Assembly: GCA_026989535.1 (NCBI GenBank)
Contig: JALSJD010000072.1
Location: 1 to 64,000, forward strand
Origin: Cyclobacteriaceae bacterium
GTDB taxonomy: Bacteria; Bacteroidota; Bacteroidia; Cytophagales; Cyclobacteriaceae
Direction of reading: 5' to 3'
DNA length: 64,000 nt
The notes beneath the pieces were generated by a model. That model worked only from the letters and a program-made list of their open reading frames with translations, was not told the origin of the DNA and searched no databases. Position numbers and translations under genes: made by a program. Shown here piece by piece: positions 1 to 8,147 of this stretch. The first letter of the stretch is position 1, and the number at the start of each line of letters is the position of its first letter.

Positions 1-1
1 T

Positions 2-667
2 AATAAAGTTGCCTGGATAGGAATGATGCTTGTTGACCGAAACCATCGAGGGAAAGGCATTAGTAAATTGCTTCTGAATACCATCATTAAAAAGCTCGAC
101 TCTTGCAAATCTATAAAACTGGATGCTACCCCAGCTGGTAAAAAAGTGTATGATAAATTAGGGTTTGTTGAGGAGTATGGCATTGCTCGTATGACCACCC
201 AAAGCTTAGCACCCTTAACTATTATTGGTGCAGCTGAGCCTAAAGAGTTAACACCAGCTAAGCTCAAAGAAGTTACTTTATACGATAAAAAGGCATTTGG
301 GGTTAATCGAGAAAAAGTTTTAAATTTTTTGCTTAAAAATCAAACTGAAAAAGGCTGGTATTTAGAAGGGGAGGATGGAGTTGCAGGTTATATATTAAGC
401 AGGCAAGGCTGTAATTTTACGCAAGTTGGCCCTGTGGTAGCCAATACGTTAGCCAATGCAAAAGTATTATTATCTTATGTGTTAAGTAAAATGAAGGGGC
501 AACCAGTGGTGGTAGATGTAATGGAGGAACACAAGGAATTGGTAGCTTGGTTGGAAGATTCGAATTTTACTATACAGCGGTCGTTTATACGCATGTATTT
601 AAAAGGAAACCCTTTTGGGGGCAATCGCCAGCAGCAGTTTTTAATAGGAGGCCCGGAACTTGGATAG
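2..667 (+). CDS. GNAT acetyltransferase with YitH-like C-terminal domain, 5'-truncated
   Basis: This is the 3' part of a two-domain GNAT acetyltransferase. The frame is open to the first bases (NKVAWIGMM...), so the ATG at 23 is internal to a gene that begins outside the window. The acetyl-CoA binding motif RGKGI is visible, followed by the helix SKLLLNTIIKKL. The second half, from about residue 75, resembles the Acetyltransf_18 (YitH-type) domain and ends with a typical GGPELG tail. Family members transfer an acetyl group from acetyl-CoA to an amine, but the substrate cannot be read from the sequence. The 200 bp after the stop hold no gene. Confidence 0.8.
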   Translation, partial: NKVAWIGMMLVDRNHRGKGISKLLLNTIIKKLDSCKSIKLDATPAGKKVYDKLGFVEEYGIARMTTQSLAPLTIIGAAEPKELTPAKLKEVTLYDKKAFGVNREKVLNFLLKNQTEKGWYLEGEDGVAGYILSRQGCNFTQVGPVVANTLANAKVLLSYVLSKMKGQPVVVDVMEEHKELVAWLEDSNFTIQRSFIRMYLKGNPFGGNRQQQFLIGGPELG

Positions 668-755
668 ATGGTTGCCTAATCAATTTAAATTTTAAGCAGA
701 AATGCACAATAGTTTGCTTAGTAGTCGGACGAGTTATTTCCATAAATCTCGAATA

Positions 756-782
756 AATAAAATGTTTTTAGAACGTTTTATT
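756..782. repeat. Intergenic hairpin between convergent genes
   Basis: AATAAAATGTT and AACGTTTTATT form an 11-bp stem (one G-U pair) around the loop TTTAG. It lies between the convergent GNAT and M20 genes and could act as a weak terminator, but no clear T-run follows on either strand. Confidence 0.35.
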
Positions 783-866
783 AGCATACTTGCCCGACCA
801 TTATTTAAAAATGAGTGAGAAGAGTAACATCCCGTGTCATAAGTTAGGGAGTGTGCTATAGTTGGT

Positions 867-2045
867 TTAACCTTTCAATTCATTAATTGCCAACCATGCC
901 ATGAGTCCTGCACCAGTTTCTAAGGCACGCTCATCAACATCAAAAGTGGGGGTGTGAAGCCCCGAATTAATGCCAGCCTCCTTATTTTGTACACCCAGTA
1001 AATAAAAGGTAGATGGGGCGAGGTGAGAGTAATAGGCAAAATCTTCAGAAGCCATCCATATTTCCTGATCAAGCACATTTTCTTTTCCTAAATAATCTTC
1101 GGCAAGCAATTTAGCACGGCTAGTAAGCTCCTCACTATTAAACACAAAAGGATACCCATTTATAATTTTTATCTCACAACTTCCTCCTAACCCTTCGGCT
1201 ATAGAGGTTGCCATCTTTTTAAGTTTAGCCAAAGCTTCCTTTCTCCAGACCTCATCCACTGTTCTAAAAGTGCCTTCTAAATACACTTCATTAGGAATTA
1301 CATTTACCGAGCCATTGCCAATTATTTTGCCAAACGACAATACGGTAGGTGTTTTTGGGTTAGATACTCTGCTTACCAGTTGTTGTGCCAAGGTTATAAT
1401 TTGGCAAGCAATAAAAACGGGGTCGATGGTAGTTTCGGGCATGGCTCCGTGGCCTCCTTTCCCTTTTACAGTTATATAAATTTCATCCATACTGGCCATA
1501 AATTTACCCAGCCTAAACCCTACCTTACCCACGGGTATTTGAGGAAAAACATGCTGGCCTAAAACAGCAGAAGGTACAGGTTTAAGTACGCCTTGCTTAA
1601 TCATCTCTGTAGCTCCGCCCGGCATTTTTTCTTCTCCCGGCTGAAAAAGCAATCGTATGATTCCTGAAAACTCCTTTTTAAGCTCGTTTAGTATAGAAGC
1701 AGCAAATAGTAAGGAGGTGGTGTGTACATCGTGCCCACAGGCATGCATCACATGTTCGTTTTTAGATTTATAATCGGTTTGTAGCTCGGTATTAATGGGC
1801 AGGGCATCTATATCTGCCCGAAGCAAAATTGTTTTGCCCGGTTTTTCCCCTTTTATTATTCCTAAAACACCCGTTTCTCCAATTTGATTTACTTCATCAA
1901 TGCCTATTTTTTTTAAGTAATCTTTAATAAATGCGCAAGTATTATACTCTTTAAACGATAATTCAGGATTGGCATGCAAATGTCTTCGAACGTTAACAAA
2001 AGTGCCTAATTGATTGTTAGCTATTTCCTTTATTTTCTTAATCAT
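867..2045 (-). CDS. M20 family metallo-amidohydrolase / N-acyl-amino-acid hydrolase
   Basis: A 392-residue cytosolic hydrolase of the M20D group (hippurate and N-acyl-L-amino-acid amidohydrolases, IAA-amino-acid hydrolase-like). Metal-binding motifs are present: HACGHD at about 101-106, LLFQPGEE at about 133-139, GQHVFP further on, MASEDFAYY and the C-terminal LHTPTFDVDE. There is no signal peptide. It probably removes acyl groups from amino acids or small peptides; the exact substrate is not predictable. It is monocistronic and convergent with the GNAT gene. A 16-bp palindrome sits 24 bp upstream of its start codon and may be an operator. Confidence 0.85.
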   Translation of the reverse strand: MIKKIKEIANNQLGTFVNVRRHLHANPELSFKEYNTCAFIKDYLKKIGIDEVNQIGETGVLGIIKGEKPGKTILLRADIDALPINTELQTDYKSKNEHVMHACGHDVHTTSLLFAASILNELKKEFSGIIRLLFQPGEEKMPGGATEMIKQGVLKPVPSAVLGQHVFPQIPVGKVGFRLGKFMASMDEIYITVKGKGGHGAMPETTIDPVFIACQIITLAQQLVSRVSNPKTPTVLSFGKIIGNGSVNVIPNEVYLEGTFRTVDEVWRKEALAKLKKMATSIAEGLGGSCEIKIINGYPFVFNSEELTSRAKLLAEDYLGKENVLDQEIWMASEDFAYYSHLAPSTFYLLGVQNKEAGINSGLHTPTFDVDERALETGAGLMAWLAINELKG

Positions 2046-2068
2046 GTGCCTAAAGTAAAATAAATATT

Positions 2069-2084
2069 ACTTGTAATTACAAGT
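2069..2084. promoter_or_regulatory. Perfect 16-bp palindrome upstream of the M20 gene
   Basis: ACTTGTAATTACAAGT is a perfect palindrome 24 bp upstream of the minus-strand start codon at 2045. The size and place suit a dimeric repressor operator. No regulator gene is adjacent, so the role is inferred. Confidence 0.4.
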
Positions 2085-2153
2085 TTTTGGAATAGATTTT
2101 TTGATGCCACCTCTTTTTTGCTAACTTGCGCATTCGTATTTCCAACCTGTATA

Positions 2154-2279
2154 ATTCCTAACGCAGCGTAGCTGCAAGCAAAAGTCAGTTGCTTTTTTTA
2201 ACAAGGTAATCAAGGTCGGGCGATAGTCAGACCCAAAAACAACAACAATCTGACTCTTGTATGATATATTGTATTGAAA
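2154..2279 (+). repeat. Dispersed repeat, copy A
   Basis: About 126 bp matching 9485-9624 in the same orientation. Both copies begin ATTCCTAACGCAGCGTAGCTG and share the block AACAAGGTAATCAAGGTCGG, the block CGATAGTCAGACC and the segment AATCTGAC; the part between the first two blocks differs. GCAGCGTAGCTGC and AGTCAGA...TCTGACT can form stems. It fills part of the 473-bp gap between the M20 gene and nagB. Confidence 0.75.
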
Positions 2280-2308
2280 TGAATATAGCCTATTATAATG
2301 TTTATTTA

Positions 2309-2412
2309 AAACCGTTAAAACGGTTTCTGTGGTTTAGTTTGCTAACACATAGCCCACGGTTTAAACCGTGGGCTATGTTAAATTTATAATTTACACAAAT
2401 GGTTTTAACCAT
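2309..2412. repeat. Cluster of three inverted repeats, including a 32-bp perfect palindrome
   Basis: Three inverted repeats lie close together: AAACCGTT-AA-AACGGTTT (2309-2326), the 32-bp perfect palindrome beginning ACATAGCCCACGG (2347-2378), and AAATGGTT-TT-AACCATTT near 2397. Such palindromes are typical of REP/BIME-like intergenic elements in Bacteroidota. No ORF is associated. The segment lies between copy A of the dispersed repeat and nagB. Confidence 0.7.
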
Positions 2413-2518
2413 TTTTCGTAAACTTCAGTCTTCGGGCAAAACTTGCTAGAAAAACAAGTTTTTACGGGGGGATACGTATTTATTAAAGTAGTTAACCTTT
2501 TTACAAAGAACTAAAAAA

Positions 2519-3244
2519 ATGCACACAATTATTTCAGACAACAAAATTAAATTAGGCCAAGAGGCTGCAAATAAAGGCGCAGAACTGATAAAAGAAGCGA
2601 TTCTAAAAAATGGGAAGGCTACTATAATTATAGCTACCGGAGCTTCGCAGTTTGAAATGCTTGAGGTGTTGGTAAAAAAAGATATTGACTGGTCGGTGGT
2701 AACTTGTTTTCATTTAGATGAGTACATTGGTATCCCAGAAACGCATCCAGCTTCTTTTCGAAAATACCTTAAAGAACGTTTTGCAGAAATAGTGAAACCA
2801 CAGGCATTTCATTATGTAAACGGGGAGGGCGATGTGCAGGCTGAATGCCAAAGGCTACATAACTTAATTAGCAAGCACCCCATTGATGTTGCCTTTGTGG
2901 GCATTGGCGAAAATGCACATTTAGCCTTTAACGACCCTCCGGCAGATTTTGAGAGTAAAGATTCGTACCTTAATGTGGAGCTTGATTTGCCTTGTAGAGA
3001 GCAACAAATGGGAGAGGGCTGGTTTAAAAGTATAGATGAAGTGCCAACCAGAGCCATTAGTATGTCAGTAAACCGAATTATGAAATCAACACATATTATA
3101 TGCAGCGTGCCAGATAAGCGAAAAGCCAAGGCTGTAGAAAGCGTAGTGAATGGTGAGGTTACCCCCCAAATACCAGCTTCTATTTTGCAAAAACATGCCT
3201 CAACTTATCTGTTTTTAGATAAGGATTCCGCTTCCTTTTTATAG
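2519..3244 (+). CDS. nagB: Glucosamine-6-phosphate deaminase-like protein
   Basis: A 241-residue member of the NagB/6-phosphogluconolactonase fold. It has the phosphate-binding start IIATGASQFE (about 38-47), HLDEYIGIP (about 65-73) and the active-site strand GIGENAHLAFNDP (about 128-140). Canonical NagB converts glucosamine-6-phosphate to fructose-6-phosphate and ammonia. In E. coli the last motif reads GVGNDGHIAFNEP, so the ring-opening Asp is Asn here, the next Gly is Ala and the Glu is Asp; the His is kept. A divergent NagB subgroup with related substitutions is common in Bacteroidota. The gene stands alone, so I assign the family with confidence and the reaction with less. Confidence 0.75.
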   Translation: MHTIISDNKIKLGQEAANKGAELIKEAILKNGKATIIIATGASQFEMLEVLVKKDIDWSVVTCFHLDEYIGIPETHPASFRKYLKERFAEIVKPQAFHYVNGEGDVQAECQRLHNLISKHPIDVAFVGIGENAHLAFNDPPADFESKDSYLNVELDLPCREQQMGEGWFKSIDEVPTRAISMSVNRIMKSTHIICSVPDKRKAKAVESVVNGEVTPQIPASILQKHASTYLFLDKDSASFL

Positions 3245-3410
3245 AGCATAAGTTTACTTCAACTTGAAAAGTCACGTCTTTCTTTCATTCTGCAAGCACG
3301 ATGGGCGTGGTTAATATGTTCACCATAACTCTAATTGTGAAATCGAACTGATTTTTCTTCGTGTACTATGAAAAAAAAGCGTATTTATAACGATTTTGAA
3401 AGAGCGTTTT

Positions 3411-4496
3411 TTAGTTGCTAAAAAGTTTTAAATACGCTTCTTTATTGGCTTTTACACTATATATGTCTTCCACCGTTTTTCTTCCTGCTTTGCCTAATTT
3501 CTCTCTTAACTCTTGCGATTCTACCAGTTGAGAGAGGCAACTAACCCACTCTTCTTGTGTGGAGGCCATAAATCCATTAATCCCGTGCTCAATAATTTCA
3601 GTATTAACCCCCACAGGCGACATTACGGTGGGTATGGCCAAACCCATATATTGCAGCCCTTTAAGTCCACATTTTCCTCGTGTCCATTCAATATCGGGGA
3701 GGGGCATAATGCCAATGTCAATGTCCTGCAAGTCCTCCACTTCAGTATTACTCTGCCATTTATTTCCAATAATTTCTAATTCAGTATTTCGATAATTTTC
3801 ATCACCAATTACTTTAAAAGAGACCTTGTTGCCGTACTTATTTTTAATTTCAGCTAAAGCAGCAATGGCGCTTTTAAAATGTTTAATGGTTGTAAAGCTC
3901 CCACTCCAGCCTATAACAACTTGCTCATGTTGTTTTTTACTACCAGGCTTGTACCATTCTGTATCAATTGTGGTAGGAATAATAACTACATTTTTATTGT
4001 ATTGTTTGGCATAGTTTGCTAGGTAATTATTGCCTGCCACAATGGTGTTGCAAAGTGCTATAATAGTTGCTGTTTTAGCAGGGTTCTTTAAAAAAGCAAG
4101 CTTTCCATTCGCTTCATTTTTATCTTCGAGCCAAATAGAATCATCAAAATCGAAGATGAGCTTTGCCGATGACTTTGCCAGCTTTTTTTCGAAATAAGTA
4201 GTGCCCGTCATAAAAGCTTCGCGTTGTATAAAAATGTAATCAAACGAATTGGCTCTCTTTACATCTTTGAGCCGATGCAGCCAGCTTTTAATAAAGATTC
4301 GCAGTTTGCCAACATATTTCCCTGGTGAGTAAAGGATTTTGTCCTCTTTTTCTGAAATTAAATAGGAGAGTTCGCAATACACATTATTGGTCTCTAAAAA
4401 TGAGAAATATTGCTCAAAGCGATAACGTTGAGAGGGAGACCTATCAAAACGGTGCATGCCAATAAATAAAACACGAACTTTATTCATCTTCTTCAA
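3411..4496 (-). CDS. GT4-type glycosyltransferase
   Basis: A 361-residue GT-B glycosyltransferase. The C-terminal Rossmann half contains VVIGWSGSFTTIKHF (donor-side glycine-rich segment), KVIGDENYR, the IDIGIMPLPD strand and KCGLKGLQYMGLAIPTVMSPVGVN, the usual nucleotide-sugar-binding region of GT4 enzymes, followed by EIIEHGINGF. There are no membrane segments. It probably adds a sugar during surface polysaccharide or glycolipid synthesis. No other polysaccharide gene is next to it, so the acceptor is unknown. It lies 19 bp downstream of the DUF3109 gene on the same strand and may be co-transcribed. Confidence 0.8.
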   Translation of the reverse strand: MKKMNKVRVLFIGMHRFDRSPSQRYRFEQYFSFLETNNVYCELSYLISEKEDKILYSPGKYVGKLRIFIKSWLHRLKDVKRANSFDYIFIQREAFMTGTTYFEKKLAKSSAKLIFDFDDSIWLEDKNEANGKLAFLKNPAKTATIIALCNTIVAGNNYLANYAKQYNKNVVIIPTTIDTEWYKPGSKKQHEQVVIGWSGSFTTIKHFKSAIAALAEIKNKYGNKVSFKVIGDENYRNTELEIIGNKWQSNTEVEDLQDIDIGIMPLPDIEWTRGKCGLKGLQYMGLAIPTVMSPVGVNTEIIEHGINGFMASTQEEWVSCLSQLVESQELREKLGKAGRKTVEDIYSVKANKEAYLKLFSN

Positions 4497-4515
4497 TTAT
4501 TGTTTTTAGCCTGCA

Positions 4516-5076
4516 TTATTCATGAATAATGCAGGTTAGCTCTCCATACCAATCTTCTCCATATTTACGGATAAGAGGCTCTTTTAAAAATTTATAAACA
4601 GGCACGCCTAAGGATTTTCCATTACTGCAAGCAGCTTTGCATATATGCCACTGGTCGTAATTTACCGCATCAAATTTAGTATAACTAGAAATTCTGATGG
4701 GATATAAATGGCAAGAAATTGGCTTTTTAAAGCTCGTTTTCCCGTCTAAATAAGCTTGCTCAATACCACATTTTAAAATGCCCCGAGCATCATTAATGGC
4801 ATAGGCACACTCTTTATTGTCGATGGTAGGTGTAGAATAATCACCTTCTTCGTCAAGTATATAAGCACCTTGGTTTTCAACTTCTTTTTTTCCTTTGGGC
4901 GATAAGTATGGAAGTACTACCTGTTGAATGGAATCGATTATGTCCAATTCATCTTCAGTAAGCGGAGCCCCTAAATCGCCTTCTACACAACAAGCGCCTT
5001 TACAGCGCTCTAAGTCGCAAACAAAAAATTCATCTTTAATGTCATCTGATAAGATAACATTGCCAACTTCCATCAT
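4516..5076 (-). CDS. DUF3109 family cysteine-rich protein
   Basis: A 186-residue DUF3109 (UPF0153/YkgJ-related) protein. Conserved cysteines occur in [11 protein letters not shown] near the N-terminus, in [28 protein letters not shown] and HICKAAC, a pattern suited to binding a zinc or iron-sulfur centre. The function of the family is not established. It is divergent from the uvrD-type helicase, with about 120 bp between the starts. Confidence 0.85.
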   Translation of the reverse strand: MMEVGNVILSDDIKDEFFVCDLERCKGACCVEGDLGAPLTEDELDIIDSIQQVVLPYLSPKGKKEVENQGAYILDEEGDYSTPTIDNKECAYAINDARGILKCGIEQAYLDGKTSFKKPISCHLYPIRISSYTKFDAVNYDQWHICKAACSNGKSLGVPVYKFLKEPLIRKYGEDWYGELTCIIHE

Positions 5077-5161
5077 ATTTATAAATTTTTACAAAGCTAC
5101 TATTTTATCTAAAATACATTAATTGACATACAGATTAAGTTAAATATTTAATACGTTCTGT

Positions 5162-5169
5162 TAGCTTTG
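5162..5169 (+). promoter_or_regulatory. Bacteroidota -7 motif for the helicase gene
   Basis: TAGCTTTG fits the Bacteroidota -7 consensus TAnnTTTG and lies 29 bp before the helicase ATG at 5199. A clear TTTG -33 box is not seen at the right spacing. Confidence 0.45.
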
Positions 5170-5198
5170 TCAATTGATAAAATAGCACAGCAAACTTA

Positions 5199-7475
5199 AT
5201 GGATTATTTAGAAGGATTGAATGAACCCCAGCACAAAGCGGTTACAACTACCGAAGGCCCCATGATGATTATTGCGGGTGCGGGTTCTGGTAAAACACGT
5301 GTTTTAACTTATCGCATTGCCCACCTTATAAAATCAAAATCGATCGACCCTTTTAATATTCTTTCGCTTACATTTACCAATAAGGCCGCTGCTGAAATGC
5401 GTAACCGAATTGAGGGTGTAATAGGTTCGGAAGCACGCAATATTTGGATGGGCACCTTTCACTCTGTGTTTGCACGCATTTTAAGAAGCGAAGCTGCTCA
5501 TATTGGCTACCCCAGCAATTTTACCATTTACGATGCTGATGATTCTAAATCGTTGATTAGAACCATTGTAAAAGAGCTAAACTTAGATGATAAACTCTAT
5601 AAAGCCAATATTGTTTTTAACCGCATTTCAGGCGCAAAAAATCGGTTAGTTTCCTATAAAGAATATAATGCAAACCCTGCTTTTAAAACAGATGATGCCC
5701 AAAATCGAAGACCAGAACTGGGTAAGATTTATAAAATTTATGCCGAACGATGCTTTAAAGCAGGGGCAATGGATTTTGATGATTTATTATTTAACACGAA
5801 CATTCTTTTTAGAGATCATTTAGAAGTACTCAATAAATACCAGCATCGGTTTAAATATGTAATGGTAGATGAGTTTCAGGATACCAATATTTCGCAATAC
5901 TTAATTACCAAAAATTTAAGTGCCGTAAGCGAAAATATTTGCGTGGTGGGTGACGATGCCCAAAGCATTTATGCTTTTAGAGGAGCCGACATTCAGAATA
6001 TTCTTAATTTTGAAAAAGACTACCCAACGCTTAAAGTAATTAAACTTGAACAAAACTACAGATCCACTAAAAACATTGTAAACGCTGCCAACAGCATTAT
6101 TGGTTATAATAAAGCACAGCTTAAAAAAAATGTATGGACCTCCAATGATGAAGGCACTCAGATTGAATTAATAAAGAGTGCGTCTGATAATGAAGAAGGA
6201 AAACTAGTAGCTACTTCCATTTTTGAAGAAAAGGCACAGCACCAATTTCACAATAAAGATTTTGCCGTTTTGTATCGCACCAATAGCCAATCGAGGGCTA
6301 TGGAGGAGTCGTTGCGTAAGCTAAATATTAAGTATAAAATAATTGGTGGGCTGTCATTTTACCAGCGCAAGGAAATTAAAGACCTGCTTGCTTATATGCG
6401 ATTTAGCATCAATCATAATGATGAAGAATCGTTAAAACGAATTATTAATTTACCTAAAAGAGGCATTGGTACTACCACTGTAAATAAACTTATAGTGGTG
6501 GCCAATGAGCATAATAAGTCTATTTGGGAGGTGCTGCAACATGCCAACCAAATTGTGCCGGGTAGAGCCGCTAATGCCATTGGCGAATTTGTTGCCCTCA
6601 TTAAAAGGTTTGCTATAGAGATTGAAAAGAACGATGCCTACGAAGCCGCCAATACCATTGCTAAAGGCTCAGGCTTGCTTCAAGATTTATATGCAGACAG
6701 AACGGTGGAAGGGCTTAATCGGTACGAAAACGTACAAGAACTGCTAAATGCCGTAAAAGAATTTGTTGATAATGAGGAAGAAGTAACGGGTGGCGAAGAA
6801 CCAAAGGATAAACAACTTGGTACATTTTTGCAAGAAATAACCTTGCTTACCGGCCAAGATCGGGATGACGATGATGATAACGACAAAGTTACGTTGATGA
6901 CCATACATATGGCCAAAGGGCTTGAGTTTAAAAATGTGTACATTGTGGGTATGGAAGAAGACCTTTTTCCTTCGCAAATGATGTTAAACTCAAGGGCTGA
7001 TTTAGAGGAAGAAAGAAGGCTTTTTTATGTGGCCATTACAAGAGCCGAGCAAAAAGTGTTTTTGAGTTATGCACTAAGCAGGTATAGGTTTGGCAGGCTT
7101 AAAAGTTGCGAGCCAAGCAGGTTTATCGATGAAATTGACCCTAAATTTATTAAAGAAAGTAGCAAGTTTGGAGGGAGAACTACGCAGCCTGTTACCCAAG
7201 TTACCAGTCAGTATGCTAAGAACTTGGTACGTGGTAGTGCTACAAAACCTTCTATTAATAAGGCCTCACTACAGCATACACCTTCGGCCGATTTTGCGCC
7301 AAGCGATACCTCCAACTTGCAAGAAAGTATGAAAGTGGAGCATCCTAAATTTGGGTTTGGTAAAGTTACTGAAATAGATAATTCGGGTACAAGTAGAAAA
7401 GCTACCGTAGTATTCGATAACTTTGGAGAGAAAACATTATTACTTAGCTTTGCTAAACTAAAAATACACACATAA
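5199..7475 (+). CDS. uvrD: UvrD/PcrA-type DNA helicase
   Basis: A 758-residue superfamily 1A 3'-5' helicase of full family length. Motifs occur in order: Q-motif LNEPQHKAV, Walker A GAGSGKT, Ia LTFTNKAAAEM, Walker B VDEFQDTN, III VGDDAQSIYAFRGA, IV QNYRS, V TIHMAKGLEFKNVYIVG and VI FYVAITRAEQKV. The C-terminal VEHPKFGFGKVTEID is the Tudor-like tail of PcrA/UvrD proteins that contacts RNA polymerase. It unwinds DNA in nucleotide-excision and mismatch repair and clears stalled polymerases. It heads a likely operon with DUF4290 (9 bp gap) and murA. Confidence 0.95.
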   Translation: MDYLEGLNEPQHKAVTTTEGPMMIIAGAGSGKTRVLTYRIAHLIKSKSIDPFNILSLTFTNKAAAEMRNRIEGVIGSEARNIWMGTFHSVFARILRSEAAHIGYPSNFTIYDADDSKSLIRTIVKELNLDDKLYKANIVFNRISGAKNRLVSYKEYNANPAFKTDDAQNRRPELGKIYKIYAERCFKAGAMDFDDLLFNTNILFRDHLEVLNKYQHRFKYVMVDEFQDTNISQYLITKNLSAVSENICVVGDDAQSIYAFRGADIQNILNFEKDYPTLKVIKLEQNYRSTKNIVNAANSIIGYNKAQLKKNVWTSNDEGTQIELIKSASDNEEGKLVATSIFEEKAQHQFHNKDFAVLYRTNSQSRAMEESLRKLNIKYKIIGGLSFYQRKEIKDLLAYMRFSINHNDEESLKRIINLPKRGIGTTTVNKLIVVANEHNKSIWEVLQHANQIVPGRAANAIGEFVALIKRFAIEIEKNDAYEAANTIAKGSGLLQDLYADRTVEGLNRYENVQELLNAVKEFVDNEEEVTGGEEPKDKQLGTFLQEITLLTGQDRDDDDDNDKVTLMTIHMAKGLEFKNVYIVGMEEDLFPSQMMLNSRADLEEERRLFYVAITRAEQKVFLSYALSRYRFGRLKSCEPSRFIDEIDPKFIKESSKFGGRTTQPVTQVTSQYAKNLVRGSATKPSINKASLQHTPSADFAPSDTSNLQESMKVEHPKFGFGKVTEIDNSGTSRKATVVFDNFGEKTLLLSFAKLKIHT

Positions 7476-7484
7476 TATTATTAT

Positions 7485-8147
7485 ATGTTTGATTACAACA
7501 CGGGGCGAAAGCATTTAAGATTACGCGAATTTGGACGAAATGTGCAAAAGATAGCAGATCATTTGCTTACCATAGAAGACAAAGAAAAAAGATCGAGGTA
7601 TGCAACAGGCGTTGTGGAGTTAATGCGGCAGATAGTGCCCACCATTAAAGACAACCCCGAAGATACCCAAAGACTTTGGGACGATTTACATATAATGACT
7701 AAACATCAGCTCGATGTTGATAGCCCTTTTGATAAGCCAGATGAGTTTTTGATTAATAAACCTCAACATGTTGGGTATAATACGCACAAAATTAATTTTA
7801 AGCATTATGGTTATAATCTTAAATTAATGGTGCAAGAGGCATCAAAAATGGAAGATGAAGCTCAAAAGCACGATGCCATTATCCATATTGGTAAATTGAT
7901 GAAGAGCTACCATGTAACATGGAATAAAGAAATAGTTGATGATGAGGTACTTGTAAAAAACATAGGAATCTTATCAGAAGGAGCACTTAGCATTGATATT
8001 GCCAAGGTTAAAGACGAGAATCTTTTTGAGCCTTTGTACAAAGAGCGTATTAGAACATCTTCTAATGCTAGTAATTCTTCTAACAGCAGGCATAAGAAAA
8101 GTAGTAGTGGGCACAAAAATCAAAACAGAAATAGAAGAAGAAACTAA
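7485..8147 (+). CDS. DUF4290 family protein
   Basis: A 220-residue member of the Bacteroidota-restricted DUF4290 family. The N-terminal YNTGRKHLRLREFGRNVQ is the family's recognisable start. The last 30 residues are a low-complexity, basic Ser/Asn/Arg/Lys tail. It is cytosolic by appearance and its function is unknown. Its stop codon overlaps the murA start by one base (TAATG), so the two are probably translationally coupled. Confidence 0.85.
   Translation: MFDYNTGRKHLRLREFGRNVQKIADHLLTIEDKEKRSRYATGVVELMRQIVPTIKDNPEDTQRLWDDLHIMTKHQLDVDSPFDKPDEFLINKPQHVGYNTHKINFKHYGYNLKLMVQEASKMEDEAQKHDAIIHIGKLMKSYHVTWNKEIVDDEVLVKNIGILSEGALSIDIAKVKDENLFEPLYKERIRTSSNASNSSNSRHKKSSSGHKNQNRNRRRN

Noticed and set aside
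547-756. 69-residue ORF at the end of the GNAT gene
   Set aside because: It is a shifted-frame shadow of the acetyltransferase running into non-coding DNA.
6744-6977. 77-residue minus-strand ORF inside the helicase gene
   Set aside because: It lies wholly within the strongly conserved uvrD frame and its translation has no domain-like pattern.
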